Positions 60,952 to 64,000 of a stretch of 64,000 bases of DNA are shown piece after piece (within the stretch, counting starts at the first letter, position 1; each line of letters begins with the position of its first letter). The notes below the pieces were generated by a model. That model had not been told where the DNA came from and did no database searches. It saw nothing but the letters and a program-made list of their open reading frames with translations. The position numbers and the translations under genes are program-made. Source of the DNA: Brachypodium distachyon (taxonomy: Eukaryota; Streptophyta; Magnoliopsida; Poales; Poaceae); contig NC_016133.3 of the NCBI RefSeq assembly GCF_000005505.3, forward strand, positions 31,737,008 to 31,801,007, read 5' to 3'.

Positions 60952-61373
60952 ATGAAGAGGGCAGGAGGAGACATTGTGTCTCTTTTTTTTGAGACATGCA
61001 GCGAAGAAAAAGATTGCTCCACCTTTTTCAGCTCCTTCCTCGGCACAGGTAGACAATGTGGTGCGAGAGCAAACTCCAGAACTGCCACCGCTGCCGCCGT
61101 AAGCTTGTTCAAACAAGGAGGAGGCACATAGTTTATTATTTGGTGTATTTGCTTCTCAAATTGGTATTATTGCTTCCGGTGGCGACGGCAAGTGTTGAAA
61201 GAGCATTTTCTTCAATGAGTTTAGTCAAAAGCAAGTTGAGAAATAAGATGGGTGATAGTCTTTTGGATGACTGCCTGGACACATATATTGAACGCAATGC
61301 TTTTTCCAAAGTGAATGAAGATGATATAATCAAGACTTTCATGGTCATGAGAAGGCGGTATCCGGACAAATAA
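60952..61373 (+). pseudogene. hAT transposase remnant with C-terminal dimerisation domain
   Basis: An ATG at 60952 begins a basic start (MKRAGGD) like those of plant hAT transposases. The zinc-finger and catalytic core are absent. From about 61170 the frame that ends at 61373 encodes the C-terminal hAT dimerisation domain: LLPVATASVERAFSSM, then KLRNKMGDSLLDDCLDTYIE and a FSKVNEDDIIKTFM-like end. The two parts are in different frames and the catalytic residues are missing, so this is a dead transposase. The open frame of the last part is 105 codons from an ATG at 61056. Confidence 0.85.
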
Positions 61374-61527
61374 GGTGTGCATCGTTTTCTTTATGCATAT
61401 TTCATCATAACTGTAAATTATATGTACTTTTGTTAAATTCTATAGTAGTACGTTGGCATGTTATATCGTCGCGAAAAAATAATTATTCATTAGACCACCC
61501 TGACTTGAAAAGCTGGCTACGCCACAG

Positions 61528-62637
61528 CTCATATCCTTGTTGCAGTTGCGGCCCTTGTCCTTTCAACCGTGGAGGTTGGAACTTGGATGTGGTGGTGGCT
61601 CGATTAAGTTCCAGGTGATTGATAGTCAGTTTGACTAAACCAGATCAAAACATGCTACTCATATTTCTGCAATCAAATGTGTGCATGTGTTTGATAAAAT
61701 GCCGAGACAGCACTAGCGTTGTTTATGCTACAATTAAGTCATTCCATTGTATTAATTTTCTATAAGGGAGATGGCCCCCCAATAATTGTTGTTTCCCTTC
61801 ACTTACTGTGTACAGCATGTTAGTTTCATCCGATTTGACTGACAATTTGCTGACCAGCTTGCGTTCCTAGTATCATGTATTCTCTTCATCAATGAGGTCA
61901 CTGCACAAGTGAATCCCAGGAACTCCCGAAAGAAAGCGAGCATGTTCCTCCGTATTCTCAGATTTTATTGGTCTCCTGGATGGATGTAAATGGTTGTGAG
62001 TGGTTGATGCATCCCCTCCTGGCTTAAGCTCAGCCGGTGACTTGCACCTGCGCATACGACGCAGTGTGTGTGTTCGAAACTTGGACTGTCCCTTTCCCTT
62101 TTAGTTTTACCCCATGTCACTCTCGCAGTCAGTGTGGCTCCAACCACAGAAACAGCAGCAGGGCAGCAGCAAGCAAACCAGCTGCCACTGCCTGCCAGCC
62201 ACACACACCTTCCGGTCTCCGGAGTCCGGTATCAGTCAGGTTTGATGGGGCAGGGCCCCTCACAGATCTCCACCCCACCACCAGCAGCACCATGGTGGAA
62301 GGGGAGCTGATGATGTCACGTGACCCCCCAGCCTCTAGGCTCGTGCCGTCTGTACACTGGATAAGGCTCGAGCTCGAGATCCCCACAAACACGAACCTTG
62401 CACCTGCAGCGTCACCACCCCCCGGCATCAGTCACTGAAACTACATCAGCAGCAGCAACAGCTTCCTTCCCTCCTCACATTCAGTTGAGCTCGACAGCAA
62501 GAATTTAAACCCAAGCTGCCTTGCCTTGATCCCCCCTCCTGGCCCTGGCTCCTCTTCCCCACTTGTTCAGGGAAGCGCCTAACCCACTCTCCACCAGTGC
62601 TTCTTCCGGCGCAGCCGGCCACTGAAGTAGTCAGTCC
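61528..62637. other. Right flank of the hAT insertion and upstream region of NXD1
   Basis: It starts with the second copy of the 8-bp target duplication. From about 62,040 onwards GC rises and should contain the NXD1 promoter and leader. Open frames on both strands (for example 62037-62438) overlap and resemble no protein. Confidence 0.6.
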
Positions 62638-64000
62638 ATGGCGGCCGAGGAGGACAGGCCTGCCGCGGGGTACCGGCACGGCCCTCCCTGGGTGTTCAAG
62701 GGCAGGCAAGGCCTCTCCTCTCCTCCATTTTTCTTGTTTTAATTCCTTGCCGATGGAAGGGGGAGGATGAGGCGATTGGTGTTTGTCTTGCAGCGCATTG
62801 TACCAGCTGCATTTGGTGAAGGCGGCGACGGCGCGGGCGTTCGTGCCCAGGGAGCTGCGCCTGGTGGAGGCCTTCGGCTACACGCTCGGCGGCATGTTCC
62901 TCGCGCGCTACCACGACAGCCCCGCCGGCCGCTTCGACGAGGTAATTCCCAATTCATAATCACCCGCCGCGCCGGCGGCCGTCTCCTTCCTTCTCCCTCA
63001 ATCCTTACCTTCCTTCCGTCTCCCCCAATTGTTTGCTGACGACTTCGCCATCTCGTTGTTTTCGCCGCAGCTCGTGGTGATCGCCGGCATTGTGTGGAAC
63101 CCGCCGACATCTTGCGCGTGAGTTGCCGCTATCTCTTCTTGTTAACTAGTGGAGTACTACTAGTAGTAGCTTCTTTTGTCATTATTTAGTACTCCACTTG
63201 TCGATCGCCTTTCCCTGTGCCTGCTTCCTTCCTTGGGGTTAGGGGATGGGAACACAACTGTAGAGTCAATCAATAGGAGCAACTTGCACTAGAAAAGAGA
63301 AAAAAGATAACTGAAACCTTTGTACTTGACCGGTAAACAAACGCCTACTTGATCAGTTCATTGTACTTGACCGCCACTCTCCTTTGTTAAATCAACGGTC
63401 GCGTGCGCGTGGACAACCGGGTTGATTACCTGGAATCCATTCCGATGACCCGTGCCCAGGATGATGCATAAGGCAACTTGCTCAATTTGTGATGCTGTCT
63501 CCTCTTCAGTTCATTAATCATAAGTTTTTATTTATGGTTGTGCACTGCTCTGGTTTTTGGTCTCTGAACCTCTTAACAGGTGGGCTGCCAGGGTGCTAGT
63601 AAACAGCGCCGAGGCTTGCCGGCACGGACGCAAGGTGATGCTAGAATCCTTCTCTGATTCTGTATACGGTTGGGGGCAATCCTCATTGCTTTTACTGAGT
63701 TTATTAATCGGCAAATCGCTCTCATTATTGTAGGAAGTTGGGCTTCCGAGCCATGTTGCTACATTCTCAAAGGTACTCGGAGCACTTCTCATGGTTTGGT
63801 TTCACAAATGTTTATGATATTTGTAATATGAACTTTGCTCATATGGGAGGATAGACTGAAGCTTCTGCGATCAGAAATAAACCGTTGGTAAAGCCAAACA
63901 GCTTCCTGAACTTGCTTGGAATGGGTTCAACCTTCTCCAACCAAGAGAATTGCCGTGGGATCGAGATCTCGGAGACCACAGGCTCATCTACAAGGCATTT
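62638..64000 (+). CDS. NXD1: NEOXANTHIN-DEFICIENT 1 homologue (partial at right edge)
   Basis: Exons seen are 62638-62705, 62794-62941, 63071-63117, 63580-63634, 63734-63772 and 63855 to beyond 64000, all joining in frame. NXD1 is needed for neoxanthin accumulation in tomato and Arabidopsis, upstream of part of abscisic acid synthesis; its biochemical role is not settled. The N-terminus GYRHGPPWVFKGSALYQLHL and the blocks LVEAFGYTLGGMFLARY, VIAGIVWNPPTSCAWAARVL and GRKEVGLPSHVATFSK match the family closely. Intron 1 has the donor AG|GCAAGG, so it is a GC-AG intron; only this junction preserves the FKGSALYQ block. The remaining introns are GT-AG. The sequence runs off the window after about 170 residues, so the C-terminus is not visible. 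Confidence 0.93.

Larger units (their letters stand above)
60155..61527 (+). mobile_element. Defective hAT transposon with 8-bp target duplication
   Basis: The element is 1373 bp. The left terminus CAGTGGCGAAGCCA and the complement of the right terminus (CTGTGGCGTAGCCA) match at 12 of 14 positions. CTCATATC is directly repeated at 60147-60154 and 61528-61535, the 8-bp duplication characteristic of hAT insertions. Inside are a short N-terminal and a C-terminal piece of transposase with the middle missing. Two Stowaway MITEs (60614 and 60797) are nested in it. It cannot encode a complete transposase and is a non-autonomous deletion derivative. Confidence 0.93.

Noticed and set aside
1..64000. 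CRISPR arrays, bacterial operons, rRNA or tRNA genes, known conserved microRNA sequences
   Set aside because: None was seen by eye on either strand; the tandem repeats present have no spacer structure, and the genome is a plant nuclear one.

Overview
The window is nuclear DNA of a grass, most likely a pooid (wheat, barley or Brachypodium group). The evidence is intron-rich plant genes with GT-AG introns, GC-rich first exons, typical plant gene families, and about 30 short Stowaway-type MITEs ending in CTCCCTCCG and flanked by TA. No LTR retrotransposon was recognised and there are nine confident genes in 64 kb, so this is gene-rich DNA. Species cannot be fixed from the sequence alone.

Layout, left to right: (1) 2.27-5.88 kb (+), membrane-anchored prolyl 4-hydroxylase, 7 exons. 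(2) 8.43-11.02 kb (+), LanC-like protein of the GCR2/GCL family, 6 exons. (3) 13.15-15.58 kb (+), soluble epoxide hydrolase-like alpha/beta hydrolase, 5 exons. (4) 15.6-19.5 kb, MITEs, a ~165-bp tandem repeat and a 5'-truncated LINE. (5) 19.7-22.6 kb (-), single-exon PRP6/STABILIZED1 splicing factor. (6) 22.6-26.3 kb, gene-poor spacer. (7) 26.3-36.3 kb (+), Mediator subunit MED16, 16 exons. (8) 37.6-43.0 kb (+), TRAPPC13-like protein, 12 coding exons. (9) 43.7-46.0 kb (-), EB1-type microtubule plus-end protein, convergent with TRAPPC13. (10) 46-55.4 kb, a long spacer without a supportable gene. (11) 55.4-57.2 kb (+), CBS-domain protein of the CBSX5 type. (12) 57.6-58.8 kb, locally duplicated DNA and a DUF247 gene fragment. 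(13) 59.6-61.5 kb, a diverged second copy of the LanC-like 5' region, broken by a defective hAT transposon with a perfect 8-bp target duplication. (14) 62.6 kb to the right edge (+), NEOXANTHIN-DEFICIENT 1 homologue, partial, with an apparent GC-AG first intron.

The genes are unrelated housekeeping and regulatory genes and do not form a pathway or cluster. I did not find a novel multi-gene system. The most interesting structure is DNA rearrangement: the 52-kb-distant LanC-like promoter/5' duplication with nested insertions, MITE insertions whose empty sites are preserved in neighbouring repeat copies, a 71-bp duplication of the EB1 3' coding end, a 15-nt microexon in TRAPPC13, and the GC-AG intron in NXD1.
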